Origin: Hippea alviniae EP5-r
Lineage (GTDB): Bacteria; Campylobacterota_A; Desulfurellia; Desulfurellales; Hippeaceae
NCBI RefSeq assembly: GCF_000420385.1
Contig: NZ_ATUV01000001.1
Location: 744,001-808,000, forward strand
DNA length: 64,000 bases
Direction: 5' to 3'
In this document: piece by piece, positions 56,071-64,000 of the stretch
Position numbering within the stretch: position 1 is the first letter of the stretch
Layout: every line of letters starts with the position of its first letter
The notes under the pieces: generated by a model
What the model saw: the letters and a program-made list of their open reading frames with translations, nothing else
Told to the model about the DNA's origin: nothing
Databases searched by the model: none
Translations under genes and position numbers: made by a program

Positions 56071-57249
56071 ATGAGAGAAGAAATCTTAAAAAGAATAGAA
56101 AAACTCTCAGTAAACCTTGACAGAGATGGGATAGATGCAGCCATTATTATGCAAAATACCGATATTTACTATTACAGCGGAACAATGCCAAACGGTGCCC
56201 TTGTTGTATCAAGTGATAAAAAGGTGCTTTTTGCCATAAGAAAGGGCCTAAAAAGAGCAGAAGAAGAAAGTCCGATTAATAAAGACGATATGGTTGCATT
56301 CAAAGGCGTAAGCCAGCTTCCAAAACTCTTTGAAGAAAGAGAGATAAAACACAACAAAATAGGCATAGAGATGGATGTTTTGCCGACTGATATGTTCTTT
56401 AGACTCAAAAAAGCCTTTCCTGATGCCGAATTTGTCGATATCTCACCTATAATACGCTCACAAAGAGCCATAAAGAGCGAAAAAGAGATAGAGTTAATGA
56501 GAGAGTCAGCAAGAATGCTGGACTGCACAATGCAGGATGCAAAAGAGTTTATAAAGCCACATCAAACAGAGATAGAGATAAGCGCATATTTAGAATACAG
56601 AGCAAGACTTAGACACCATCAAGGCAGATGCAGAATGCGTGGGTTCAATGGTGAGATGCTGATGGGACATGTCCACAGCGGACCGAGAAGCACATACCCA
56701 AACGGCTTGCTAAAGCCAACAACAGGATACGGCATATCACCAAACTTTCCCGATGGTGCATCGAAGTTCAAGATAGAAGAGAATATTTCTATAATCGTTG
56801 ACTTTTTGGGCAACTATCAGGGATACTTAAGCGATGAGACTCGCATATTTGTAATCGGAAAACTTGATAAAGAGATGGAAAAAGCCTATTATTTCTGCTT
56901 GGAAATTATGAACTTCTTGGAAGAGACAGCAAAAGAAGGTGCATCAACGCTTGAGATTTATAACAGCTGTATAGAAAAAGCAAAAAAAGCAGGATACGAA
57001 GATAACTTCATGGGAGCAAAGGATAATCAGGTGCCGTTTGTTGGACATGGAATAGGGTTAGAAGTTGACGAGTATCCGTTCATAGCAAAGGGATTGGATT
57101 TTGAGCTTAAAGAAGGAATGACTTTTGCTTTTGAACCAAAGGTTGCTTTTGAAGGTAAGTGGGCTGTCGGTGTTGAGAATACCTATTTAGTTAAGAAGGA
57201 TGGAGTTGAATCTTTAACAAGATTCCCAAGGGAGATTGTTTATCTATGA
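56071..57249 (+). CDS. M24 family metallopeptidase (Xaa-Pro aminopeptidase type)
   Basis: Dinuclear-metal peptidase of 392 residues with a creatinase-like N-terminal domain and a pita-bread catalytic domain. Ligand motifs: GHVHSG (about 200), IVDFLGNYQGYLSDET with the two Asp regions, GHGIGLEVDEYPF (about 331), FEPK and GVENTYLV. The long frame begins at 56026, but AGGGGG lies seven bases before the ATG at 56071, where MREEILKRIEKL starts as in relatives. Substrate is probably short proline-containing peptides. Confidence 0.9.
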   Translation: MREEILKRIEKLSVNLDRDGIDAAIIMQNTDIYYYSGTMPNGALVVSSDKKVLFAIRKGLKRAEEESPINKDDMVAFKGVSQLPKLFEEREIKHNKIGIEMDVLPTDMFFRLKKAFPDAEFVDISPIIRSQRAIKSEKEIELMRESARMLDCTMQDAKEFIKPHQTEIEISAYLEYRARLRHHQGRCRMRGFNGEMLMGHVHSGPRSTYPNGLLKPTTGYGISPNFPDGASKFKIEENISIIVDFLGNYQGYLSDETRIFVIGKLDKEMEKAYYFCLEIMNFLEETAKEGASTLEIYNSCIEKAKKAGYEDNFMGAKDNQVPFVGHGIGLEVDEYPFIAKGLDFELKEGMTFAFEPKVAFEGKWAVGVENTYLVKKDGVESLTRFPREIVYL

Positions 57250-57590
57250 TTTACGATTTCACATTCCACAACAGATTTAACAAGATAAGAAGATACGAGA
57301 TAGCAGCAAGAAAGATATTGGGTGTGGATGAGACAGATCCAGAGTGGATTATAAGAGACAGATACCTAAAATTGGCAAAAAAATACCATCCAGATGTAAA
57401 CAAAGACAGCGAAGACTTATTTAGAGATATCAATACGGCATATATGATACTGACAAAAAAGGATTTCGACATAGAAAATGCAAAATTTTTAACCATAAGT
57501 GAAGCAGAGATAGATGAGATGGAAAGGGAATACGCCATCGAAAGAAAGACAAATGACTATTACTCTTACTGGAAAAACAGATTCTTCTAA
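57246..57590 (+). CDS. short J-domain protein
   Basis: Protein of 114 residues consisting mainly of a J domain: KKYHPDVNKD has the HPD triad at 48-50 and FRDINTAYMIL completes helix IV. A short acidic/aromatic tail (YSYWKNRFF) follows, with no G/F region, zinc finger or membrane segment. It could recruit DnaK to one partner protein. Overlaps the M24 peptidase gene by four bases; the reason for its place here is unknown. Confidence 0.85.
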   Translation: MIYDFTFHNRFNKIRRYEIAARKILGVDETDPEWIIRDRYLKLAKKYHPDVNKDSEDLFRDINTAYMILTKKDFDIENAKFLTISEAEIDEMEREYAIERKTNDYYSYWKNRFF

Positions 57591-57607
57591 AAAAGGGAGG
57601 GTAAAAA

Positions 57608-57961
57608 TTGATAAAAGTCATCATGCCTATTGAAAATGACCGATTGTGTGAACATTTCGGACATGCACCAAAATTTGCTACTTATGAGATAGAAGACGGA
57701 AAGATTCTAACTGTTGAGATTGAGCCAGCACCAGAACACTATGAAGGCAGCTTTCCAGAATGGATAAAAAGCAAAAATGCAGATGTTGTAATCGTTGCTG
57801 GAATGGGACCTAAAGCAAAAGAGATGCTTGAAAATGCAGGAATAAGGGTTATCACCAATGTTGTGCCGAAAAACGCAAGGGAAATCATCGAAGATTTTAT
57901 AAACAATAAGTTAGATGTATCATACGAAGAAGTTTGCGACCATGAGCATCATCATCACTAA
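57608..57961 (+). CDS. NifX/NifB-like iron-molybdenum cluster-binding family protein
   Basis: Protein of 117 residues of the dinitrogenase iron-molybdenum cofactor family (PF02579): VIMPIENDRLCEHFGHAPKFA at the start and VVIVAGMGPKAKEML mid-protein. The tail CDHEHHHH is a likely metal-binding extension. Start is a TTG with a strong GGGAGGG just upstream; the next ATG, five codons later, would be too far. There are no nif genes in the window, so it more likely carries Fe-S or Mo clusters for another purpose. Confidence 0.85.
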   Translation: MIKVIMPIENDRLCEHFGHAPKFATYEIEDGKILTVEIEPAPEHYEGSFPEWIKSKNADVVIVAGMGPKAKEMLENAGIRVITNVVPKNAREIIEDFINNKLDVSYEEVCDHEHHHH

Positions 57962-57980
57962 ATTTTAAGGGAGGTTTTGT

Positions 57981-58493
57981 ATGAAAATCACTATCACAGC
58001 AAAAAACACCGAGCTTACACCGGCTTTAAAGGAGTATGTAGAGAAAAAGATTGGCAGACTTGAGAGAAAAATAGACGGAACAGCCTATGCCGATGTCGTT
58101 TTGAAGGTGGAAAAATACAGACATATAGTGGATGTAAATCTAAACATTGAAGGAGAGATGATAAAAGCAAACGAATCATCAAAGGATATGTTTTCATCAA
58201 TAGATCTGGTTTATGAAGTTCTTGAAAAACAGATAGAAAAGATGAAAGATAAGTTATACAAATCCAAAAGAAGACAAGCTCAGCAAGAGCAGTTCACAGA
58301 AGCACCAACAGAGAGAGAGCCAGTAATCGTCGAAGAAGAGTTTATACCAAAACCATTAACCGTCGAAGAAGCGATAATGAAGCTAAATGAAGAAGATAAA
58401 CATTTTGTTGTGTTTAATAACTCCGAAAACGGTAAAGTATGTGTAATCTATAGAAAGAAAAACGGCGATTACGGGTATATTATAACAAGATGA
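57981..58493 (+). CDS. hpf: ribosome hibernation promoting factor, long form
   Basis: Ribosome-associated inhibitor of 170 residues that dimerises 70S ribosomes in stationary phase. The S30AE/RaiA domain (1-100: ITITAKNTELTPALKEYVE...) is followed by a linker and the C-terminal dimerisation domain (about 115-170: EEAIMKLNEEDKHFVVF). GGGAGG precedes the ATG. Next to ptsN and rapZ, the usual companions in the rpoN locus of many bacteria, though rpoN itself is absent here. Confidence 0.93.
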   Translation: MKITITAKNTELTPALKEYVEKKIGRLERKIDGTAYADVVLKVEKYRHIVDVNLNIEGEMIKANESSKDMFSSIDLVYEVLEKQIEKMKDKLYKSKRRQAQQEQFTEAPTEREPVIVEEEFIPKPLTVEEAIMKLNEEDKHFVVFNNSENGKVCVIYRKKNGDYGYIITR

Positions 58494-58960
58494 AAGATTA
58501 TACTATATCGGAATTTATAAAGACTGTGGATTTAAACATAGAATGTTCTGAAAAATTTGAGTGCCTAAAAAAGATGGCAGAAAAAATAGCTCAAAAAAAC
58601 AATCTCGACCCGTCTGAGACATTCTCTCTCCTTAAAGCACGAGAAAAGTTTGGCTCAACTGCACTGGGAGGGCTCTTTGCCCTTCCACATGCAAAAATGG
58701 ACAAGCTAAGCTCTCTAATAGGCGGTATATTCACGACAAAAGAACCGATAGATTTTGGTTCCTTAGATGGTATGCCATCTCAAATATTCTTTGTTGTATT
58801 GGCACCATCTTCCAAACCATCAATCCTGCTTAAAGCCGTAGCTAAAATAGCAAAGATATTCAAAGATACCCATCTAAAAGACAAAATAATTAATGCAAAA
58901 GACGAAAATGAAGTAATACAGTTAATAAAAGAAAAAGAAGAAACTCTAAAGAAAAGCTAA
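58490..58960 (+). CDS. ptsN: PTS EIIA-like regulatory protein (PtsN type)
   Basis: EIIA-Ntr/fructose-family domain of 156 residues. The phosphorylatable His is H67 in FALPHAKMD, preceded by REKFGSTALGG. In proteobacteria PtsN takes phosphate from PtsP/PtsO and adjusts potassium, nitrogen and cell-envelope functions. No EIIB or EIIC is present. Overlaps hpf by four bases and lies three bases before rapZ. Confidence 0.9.
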   Translation: MKDYTISEFIKTVDLNIECSEKFECLKKMAEKIAQKNNLDPSETFSLLKAREKFGSTALGGLFALPHAKMDKLSSLIGGIFTTKEPIDFGSLDGMPSQIFFVVLAPSSKPSILLKAVAKIAKIFKDTHLKDKIINAKDENEVIQLIKEKEETLKKS

Positions 58961-58963
58961 CTA

Positions 58964-59821
58964 ATGGAGATAATATTTTTAAGCGGCTTATCTGGAAGTG
59001 GTAAGACCACAGCGCTTAAGGCGCTTGAAGATGCAGGGTATTTTTGCATCGACAACCTTCCATTCGAACTGATAAAGAAGCTGCTTGACATACTCGAAAT
59101 ATCGAGCAATCATTTGAATAAAGTCGCTATAGTCTGCGATATAAGAGAGCCACGCATCAAAGAAGTAATAAAATACATAAAAAAGTGGGTCTCTAAACTG
59201 CCCTACTCTTCTAAATTCGTCTTTCTCACGGCTGATAAAAACGAGCTAATAAAACGGTTTGAACAGACAAGGAGAAGCCACCCTTTAAGCATATTAGAAG
59301 GATTAACATTAGCAGAAGCAATAGAGAAAGAGAAGCAACTGCTTGAAGAGATAAAGAACTCATCAGACGAGATAATTGATACAACAAGCCTAAATGTAAA
59401 CCAGCTCAGAAGATTGATACTCAAAAAATTTGGCAAAAAATCAGACAAGGGATTAATAATTCAGCTAATATCATTCGGATTTAAATACGGACTACCACCA
59501 GAAGCAGACAATGTGTGGGATGTTCGGTTTATTCAAAACCCTTATTTTATAGACGAACTAAAAGATACAACAGGCCTTGATAAAGAAACCTATGAGTTTG
59601 TAATTAATCAAGAGAAAACCCAACTATTTTTAAAACTCATAGAAGAGTATTTGACAAAAATGATCCCATTTTATGCAGAAGAAGGCAAAAGCTATCTCTC
59701 ATTGGCTTTTGGATGCACAGGTGGAAAGCACAGGTCTGTTGCCATTGTAGAATATTTTAGAAACTTTCTTGAAAAAAATGATTACAATATCGAAGTAATA
59801 CATAGAGATTTGGAGAGATGA
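58964..59821 (+). CDS. rapZ: RNase adapter protein RapZ
   Basis: P-loop protein of 285 residues. Walker A GLSGSGKTT is at about 8-16; the C-terminal domain has FKYGLPPEADNVWDVRF and GCTGGKHRSVAIVE, all typical. In E. coli RapZ guides the GlmZ sRNA to RNase E to control GlmS; elsewhere it binds UDP-GlcNAc or nucleotides in cell-wall regulation. Located between ptsN and pyrB with one-to-three base gaps. Confidence 0.95.
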   Translation: MEIIFLSGLSGSGKTTALKALEDAGYFCIDNLPFELIKKLLDILEISSNHLNKVAIVCDIREPRIKEVIKYIKKWVSKLPYSSKFVFLTADKNELIKRFEQTRRSHPLSILEGLTLAEAIEKEKQLLEEIKNSSDEIIDTTSLNVNQLRRLILKKFGKKSDKGLIIQLISFGFKYGLPPEADNVWDVRFIQNPYFIDELKDTTGLDKETYEFVINQEKTQLFLKLIEEYLTKMIPFYAEEGKSYLSLAFGCTGGKHRSVAIVEYFRNFLEKNDYNIEVIHRDLER

Positions 59822-59822
59822 A

Positions 59823-60707
59823 ATGAGACACTTTATTTCAATTAAAGACTTATCAAAGGAAGAAGTTAAACATTTAGTAGAAAGGGCTTTAAAATTCAAA
59901 CAAAACCCTGAAGAGTACAAAGGCAAACTGAAGGATAAAACCATTATCAGCATATTCTTTGAGAACAGCACACGAACGAGAACATCGTTCGAGATAGCTG
60001 CCAAAAGAATGGGTGCAAGTTTCATAAATATAGACCACAATCAGTCGAGCATAAAAAAAGGCGAAACAGACTACGACACAATAATAAACCTAAGCGCTAT
60101 GCAGCCAGATGCATTTATTGTAAGACATTACCACTCTGGTTATCCCTATTTTTTAAGCAGATTTACTAATATTCCAATCATCAATGCTGGTGATGGAACA
60201 GCAGCGCATCCTTCTCAAGCAATTCTGGATGCAACAACAATGCTCGAAGCAAAAGGAAAACTGGAAGACCTAAAAGTTTGCATAATTGGAGATATAGTAA
60301 ACAGCCGAGTGGCAAAAAGCCATATATGGATGTCAAAACTACTCAACTGGAAGCTAAGCTTCTATGGACCAAAAACAATGCTACCGGATAGAAGATGGCT
60401 TGATGGAATAAAGATAGAAAAGAGTCTTGAAGACGCCCTGTCGGGTAAAGATTTCATTATGCTTTTAAGGATTCAACTTGAAAGGGAAAGCGGCAGTAAT
60501 ATACCTTCCTTAAAAGAGTATGCCAAGTTCTTCGGTATAAACAGCTCAAATATTCCGGATTCATATCTAATGCATCCAGGTCCTGTAAATAGAAATGTTG
60601 AGTTATCATCTGAAATTTTAGACAGTTTCAACAAGTCGTTGATAACCAAGCAGGTTGAGAATGGTGTATTTGCCAGAATGTCGATTTACGAATTTTGTCT
60701 TATCTAA
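59823..60707 (+). CDS. pyrB: aspartate carbamoyltransferase catalytic subunit
   Basis: Catalyses the first committed step of pyrimidine synthesis, carbamoyl phosphate plus aspartate. Carbamoyl-phosphate motif STRTRTSFE (about 51-59), the flexible loop region near HNQSSIKKGE, and HPGPVNR (about 257). Length 294 fits the short bacterial type. No pyrI or pyrC follows; RapZ precedes with one base between. Confidence 0.95.
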   Translation: MRHFISIKDLSKEEVKHLVERALKFKQNPEEYKGKLKDKTIISIFFENSTRTRTSFEIAAKRMGASFINIDHNQSSIKKGETDYDTIINLSAMQPDAFIVRHYHSGYPYFLSRFTNIPIINAGDGTAAHPSQAILDATTMLEAKGKLEDLKVCIIGDIVNSRVAKSHIWMSKLLNWKLSFYGPKTMLPDRRWLDGIKIEKSLEDALSGKDFIMLLRIQLERESGSNIPSLKEYAKFFGINSSNIPDSYLMHPGPVNRNVELSSEILDSFNKSLITKQVENGVFARMSIYEFCLI

Positions 60708-60724
60708 AAAAGGAAGGAGCAAAA

Positions 60725-61333
60725 ATGAAAGAAGATAGGATAGCAATGTATAGATTTCTAAGTATTGGTTTCACATATCCAGAAGATAAATTCGAAGATG
60801 TCATAGATAAAGCTATTGATCTATTTCATAGTTCATACACAAATTTAAACAAAAATGGATACAAAATAACAGGCATAAGAAATCTAAAAAAAGGCCTTGA
60901 AGAGTTAAAAGAGATGACGCTTCATGAGTGGCAAGGCGTATATACAGGCCTATTTATATCGAACTTCCCAAAAACGCCGTTTCATCCGTATGAGTCGTTT
61001 TACAAAGAAGGACTCGTTGGCGGTGATGTGTCCGATGAAGTAAGAGAAATTTATGAATCGTGCGGATTAGAAATATTTGATGAAAGGGAGTTTGCAGATT
61101 ATTTAGTGTTTGAGCTTGAGTTTGCAGCATTCCTACTGGAAAATGAGAGCGGTTGCAAACCTGTCATAAAAGAGTTTTTCGAAAATCATCTTTTCAGCTG
61201 GGCTTTGTCGTTTTTTGAAGATGTAAAAGTTGGCGGTGATGTGCCACTGTTTTATAAATCCTTAGGAGAAATGGGATATAGTTTTTTAACAAAAGAGAAA
61301 AAGCTCTTTCAGGAGTTATATGATGAAGGATAA
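60725..61333 (+). CDS. TorD/DmsD-family molybdoenzyme chaperone
   Basis: All-helical chaperone-like protein of 202 residues. It begins RIAMYRFLSIGFTYPEDKF, and contains FPKTPFHPYESFYKEG (about 85-100) and DEVREIYESCGLE, typical of the TorD family that guards Tat-exported molybdenum reductases until cofactor insertion. The frame opens at 60695, but the ATG at 60725 has GGAAGGAG just upstream. No reductase gene is in the window; its client must lie elsewhere. Confidence 0.88.
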   Translation: MKEDRIAMYRFLSIGFTYPEDKFEDVIDKAIDLFHSSYTNLNKNGYKITGIRNLKKGLEELKEMTLHEWQGVYTGLFISNFPKTPFHPYESFYKEGLVGGDVSDEVREIYESCGLEIFDEREFADYLVFELEFAAFLLENESGCKPVIKEFFENHLFSWALSFFEDVKVGGDVPLFYKSLGEMGYSFLTKEKKLFQELYDEG

Positions 61334-61841
61334 AGGATATGTTCAAATTTACACAGGAAATGGCAAGGGCAAAACAACGGCAGCCATAGGACTCGCCATT
61401 AGAGCAGCAGGTGCAGGATACAAAGTGCTATTTGCGCAGTTTGTAAAAGGCCTCCCATACAGCGAGCACAAAGCATTGGAAAAATTCGACAATATAACAG
61501 TCAAACAGTTTGGAAGGGAAGGTTTCATACACTCAAAGCCAACAGAAGAAGACATAAAAAAGGCTAAAGAAGGATACGAATTCGTAAAAAATGCCTTGAA
61601 AAACAACGAATACGATGTAATCATAATGGACGAAGCAAATATAGCAGTCTTCTTTAATCTCTTTAGCGATGACGATTTGATAAAATTGATAGAAGAGAAA
61701 CCTTCTAATACCGAACTTGTCATAACAGGCAGATACGCAACGGATAAATTGATAGAGAAAGCAGACTTGGTTACAGAAATGAGAGAAATAAAGCATTACT
61801 ATCAGAAAGGCGTGCAGGCAAGGGTTGGTATAGAAAAGTAA
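61320..61841 (+). CDS. cobO: cob(I)yrinic acid a,c-diamide adenosyltransferase
   Basis: CobA/BtuR-type corrinoid adenosyltransferase of 173 residues. The P-loop GNGKGKTTAAIGLA is at about 13-26 and VIIMDEANIA near 101-110; it ends with the HYYQKGVQARVGIE signature. It converts cob(I)yrinate to its adenosyl form. Overlaps the TorD-like gene by 14 bases; AGGAG is placed for the ATG at 61320 or, better, 61323. Suggests B12 use or synthesis. Confidence 0.93.
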   Translation: MMKDKGYVQIYTGNGKGKTTAAIGLAIRAAGAGYKVLFAQFVKGLPYSEHKALEKFDNITVKQFGREGFIHSKPTEEDIKKAKEGYEFVKNALKNNEYDVIIMDEANIAVFFNLFSDDDLIKLIEEKPSNTELVITGRYATDKLIEKADLVTEMREIKHYYQKGVQARVGIEK

Positions 61842-61844
61842 GCA

Positions 61845-62795
61845 ATGAAGTTTGTGCCTATCAGGTTAAAGGTTATAAAGCCATCCCCTAAAAGGGATTT
61901 TGACATATACCTAATTGAAGAGACAAAACCCGTTTTACTGCTTGGCAAAAACACTCCACTTGAAGAAGATAGTCCTATCTTAGAATACAATTCAAACTTT
62001 ATAGCATACATACCGGCCAATCAACTCGCATCCTACAAAAGATACATAAGCAACAACATAGACGATATACTAAACGACAGCACGCTTTCAAAGAAAAACA
62101 AAATGTATGCCCTATATGTTTCAATGATAGACAACCTTGAGAACTTGGTTAAAAATCAAAATTTATCACTTGCAAAGAATGTGTTTAAAGATGTTGGAAG
62201 ATTCGTTGCTCACGCCATAAACGATGCAGTTGCAATATCCATATTCATGTCCTTTATAAGAAGCGATATACACAACTTAGCCGTCCACATGTTTAATGTC
62301 GGTGTCTATGCATCTATGCTTGCAAAAAAGATGTTCGAAGATTTATCATCTCAAAAGCTCGAAGAGATTTCAAAGGGCTTCTTCTTGCACGACATAGGCA
62401 TGTTGAAAATAGACAAAAAGATTCTTCAAAAAACAGCAAAATATACAAAAGAAGAGTACGAAGAGATTAAAAAACACCCAATATATGGAGTTGAGATAAT
62501 AAAAAAAGACTTAAAAATACATTCACCCATTGTTGAAAAAATCATATTAGAGCACCACGAAAGAAAAGATGGTTCCGGTTATCCGTTTGGCAAAAAGGAG
62601 ATAAACCAGTTTGCACAGATATGTGCTATGTGCGACGTATTTGATGCCATAACATCAAAAAGAGAATACAAAAACGAACTACCAAAGACAACATTTGACG
62701 CTTTAAAAGACAATAAAGACTTCTTTGTAAGCGAGTTCGGACGGGATATGTATGAAGCTTTCGTAACCTGCTTTAGCCTACCCAATAGACGATGA
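61845..62795 (+). CDS. HD-GYP domain phosphodiesterase
   Basis: Cytoplasmic protein of 316 residues. The N-terminal 120 residues are of unknown fold, resembling the DUF3391-type lead domain. The HD-GYP domain (about 130-310) has FLHDIGML (H182, D183), ILEHHERKDGSGYP (H237, H238, GYP 245-247), so c-di-GMP phosphodiesterase activity is expected. The stop overlaps the mutS2 start (ATGA). Confidence 0.92.
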   Translation: MKFVPIRLKVIKPSPKRDFDIYLIEETKPVLLLGKNTPLEEDSPILEYNSNFIAYIPANQLASYKRYISNNIDDILNDSTLSKKNKMYALYVSMIDNLENLVKNQNLSLAKNVFKDVGRFVAHAINDAVAISIFMSFIRSDIHNLAVHMFNVGVYASMLAKKMFEDLSSQKLEEISKGFFLHDIGMLKIDKKILQKTAKYTKEEYEEIKKHPIYGVEIIKKDLKIHSPIVEKIILEHHERKDGSGYPFGKKEINQFAQICAMCDVFDAITSKREYKNELPKTTFDALKDNKDFFVSEFGRDMYEAFVTCFSLPNRR

Positions 62796-64000
62796 GAGAC
62801 ACCTTAAGCCTACTGGATTACGACAAACTAAAAGAGATTATAAAAAAGCAGATACAAACAGAGTATGGAAAAAAGGCACTTGACAAACTAAAACCCGTAT
62901 TCGATTTCGAAAAGGCAAAAAAAGAGTTCAAAACGCTCAAAGCATTTTTAGAACACTTTAACAAATGGCACACACTGACTATCGACGACATATACATAAG
63001 CGATATTATCGAAGATTCTTTTGTTGGTATGCTCGATGAGAAGGAATTAAAAAACATTGGCGATTTTATATCCCAACTTGTAAGAATAAAAGAAGAGATT
63101 GAAAGCAACGAGAAGGAGTTTTATGCTAACTTTATAAACTTCGACATACCGTATAATCTTCTCGATGAGATAACAAAGGCGATAGATGAGCATGGTCTAT
63201 TGAAAGATTCTGCTTCTGCACATCTATTTGAGATAAGAAACGAAAAAAAGGAGGTTCAGCAAAATATAACGCGGGTTTTAAAAAATATAATGCACTCACG
63301 GGCAAGGGATGTTCTTCTGGATACAGCCGTTTTTTTGAAACGCTCAAGATATACAATTCTGCTTAAACCCAATTTCAAAGAGTATATAAACGGAAGAATT
63401 ATAGATATAGGAAAAAGCGGTGGCTTCTTTGTCGAGCCAGATGCAGTGTTTAACTTAAACTCAAGATTAGAAGAGTTAGAAGCAAAAGAAGAAGCAGAAA
63501 GAAGAAGGATACTTTTTAGTATAACAAATCTCGTAAGGGAGAATGTATCACGGCTAAAAATCAACGAAAGAAAAATAGGCTTTTTAGACTTAAACATAGC
63601 AAAATATCTATACTCAAAGAAATTGCCAGAGTGCGATATTAAATTCTCAAATAAACCTATAATCTACGCAAAAAAATCGAAACATCCGATACTAACATAC
63701 ATAAAAGAAGACACAAAACCTGTTGATATAGACTTAAAATCAAACTCAAAACTGATAATAACAGGCCCAAACACCGGTGGAAAAACCGTATTTTTAAAAA
63801 CAATAGGCCTTATAATTCTAAGTGTGTATTCTGCCATTCCACCATCGGCAGAAGAACTAACCATAGGAAACTTCGATAACCTGTTTGCAGTTATAGGAGA
63901 CCAGCAAGACATATTTGAATCCCTAAGCGGATTTTCATCAAAGATAGCAACCTTCAAAAAGGCATTCGAAAAAGCCACACAAAACACACTTATCCTGCTT
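62792..64000 (+). CDS. mutS2: endonuclease MutS2, N-terminal part
   Basis: Partial gene: 403 codons are inside the window and the frame is open at the window end. MutS2 suppresses homologous recombination or rescues collided ribosomes rather than repairing mismatches. Evidence: N-terminal helical domain starting MRDTLSLLDYDKLKEII, the clamp-like GRIIDIGKSGGFFVEP, Walker A ITGPNTGGKTVFLKT (about 325), and GDQQDIFESLSGFSSKI near the end. The C-terminal Smr nuclease domain would lie outside. ATG overlaps the HD-GYP stop. Confidence 0.92.
   Translation, partial: MRDTLSLLDYDKLKEIIKKQIQTEYGKKALDKLKPVFDFEKAKKEFKTLKAFLEHFNKWHTLTIDDIYISDIIEDSFVGMLDEKELKNIGDFISQLVRIKEEIESNEKEFYANFINFDIPYNLLDEITKAIDEHGLLKDSASAHLFEIRNEKKEVQQNITRVLKNIMHSRARDVLLDTAVFLKRSRYTILLKPNFKEYINGRIIDIGKSGGFFVEPDAVFNLNSRLEELEAKEEAERRRILFSITNLVRENVSRLKINERKIGFLDLNIAKYLYSKKLPECDIKFSNKPIIYAKKSKHPILTYIKEDTKPVDIDLKSNSKLIITGPNTGGKTVFLKTIGLIILSVYSAIPPSAEELTIGNFDNLFAVIGDQQDIFESLSGFSSKIATFKKAFEKATQNTLILL

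Overview
The window is AT-rich, gene-dense bacterial chromosome: 66 protein genes are called, no tRNA, rRNA, CRISPR array or insertion sequence was seen, and no stretch over about 300 bases lacks a gene (the longest gap is the 206-base heat-shock promoter region at 41385-41590). The organism is Gram-negative (lipid A acyltransferase, GmhB heptose phosphatase), piliated, chemotactic, and rich in Lys, Glu and Ile codons as in moderate thermophiles. HspR control of heat shock, a TorD-type chaperone with molybdopterin genes, clpXP joined to hslUV, and HD-GYP signalling together suggest a sulfur-metabolising anaerobe of the Hippea/Desulfurella kind. That placement is my inference from gene content, not a database match.

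Layout: 1-2451, glycolytic pgi (cut by the window edge), a chemoreceptor, and class II aldolase. 2515-4050, an AAA-ATPase/PD-(D/E)XK nuclease-like accessory gene. 4117-5813, a radical SAM protein paired with an eIF2B-like protein; then proC on the other strand. 6766-14941, a type IV pilus tip cluster (four minor prepilins, PilY1 and a small periplasmic protein) downstream of a two-component system. 15066-20144, a protein-quality-control operon tig-clpP-clpX-hslV-hslU. 20215-21294, an archaeal-type ATPase gene. 21333-25246, leuCDB with a phosphoesterase and ysxC. 25259-26876, a soluble PAS chemoreceptor and a DUF2914-like secreted protein. 27016-29543, moaC, moaA, thiE, gmhB. 29655-30638, an Rpn-type nuclease gene. 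30665-40092, a long leftward operon from a PsiE-like protein and proS to peptidases, an HD-GYP regulator, mobB, a glycosyltransferase and a lipid A acyltransferase. 40152-44717, the heat-shock locus: hspR and a J-protein leftward, hsp20 and clpB rightward, from mirror-image promoters.

44764-52299 is the least explained region: a five-gene leftward operon behind a near-consensus promoter. It encodes a membrane-anchored NTF2-like repeat protein, a lipoprotein, a 1282-residue secreted coiled-coil protein, a secreted WSC/PAN-domain protein and a tiny membrane protein. It looks like a cell-surface system of unknown function and is my best candidate for something undescribed.

52420-55974 is dnaG-dedA-aldolase-sirtuin. 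56071-64000 is a tightly packed rightward operon: M24 peptidase, J-protein, NifX-like protein, hpf, ptsN, rapZ, pyrB, TorD-like chaperone, cobO, HD-GYP protein and mutS2 (cut by the window end). It mixes ribosome hibernation, PTS-type regulation, pyrimidine synthesis and cofactor biology.
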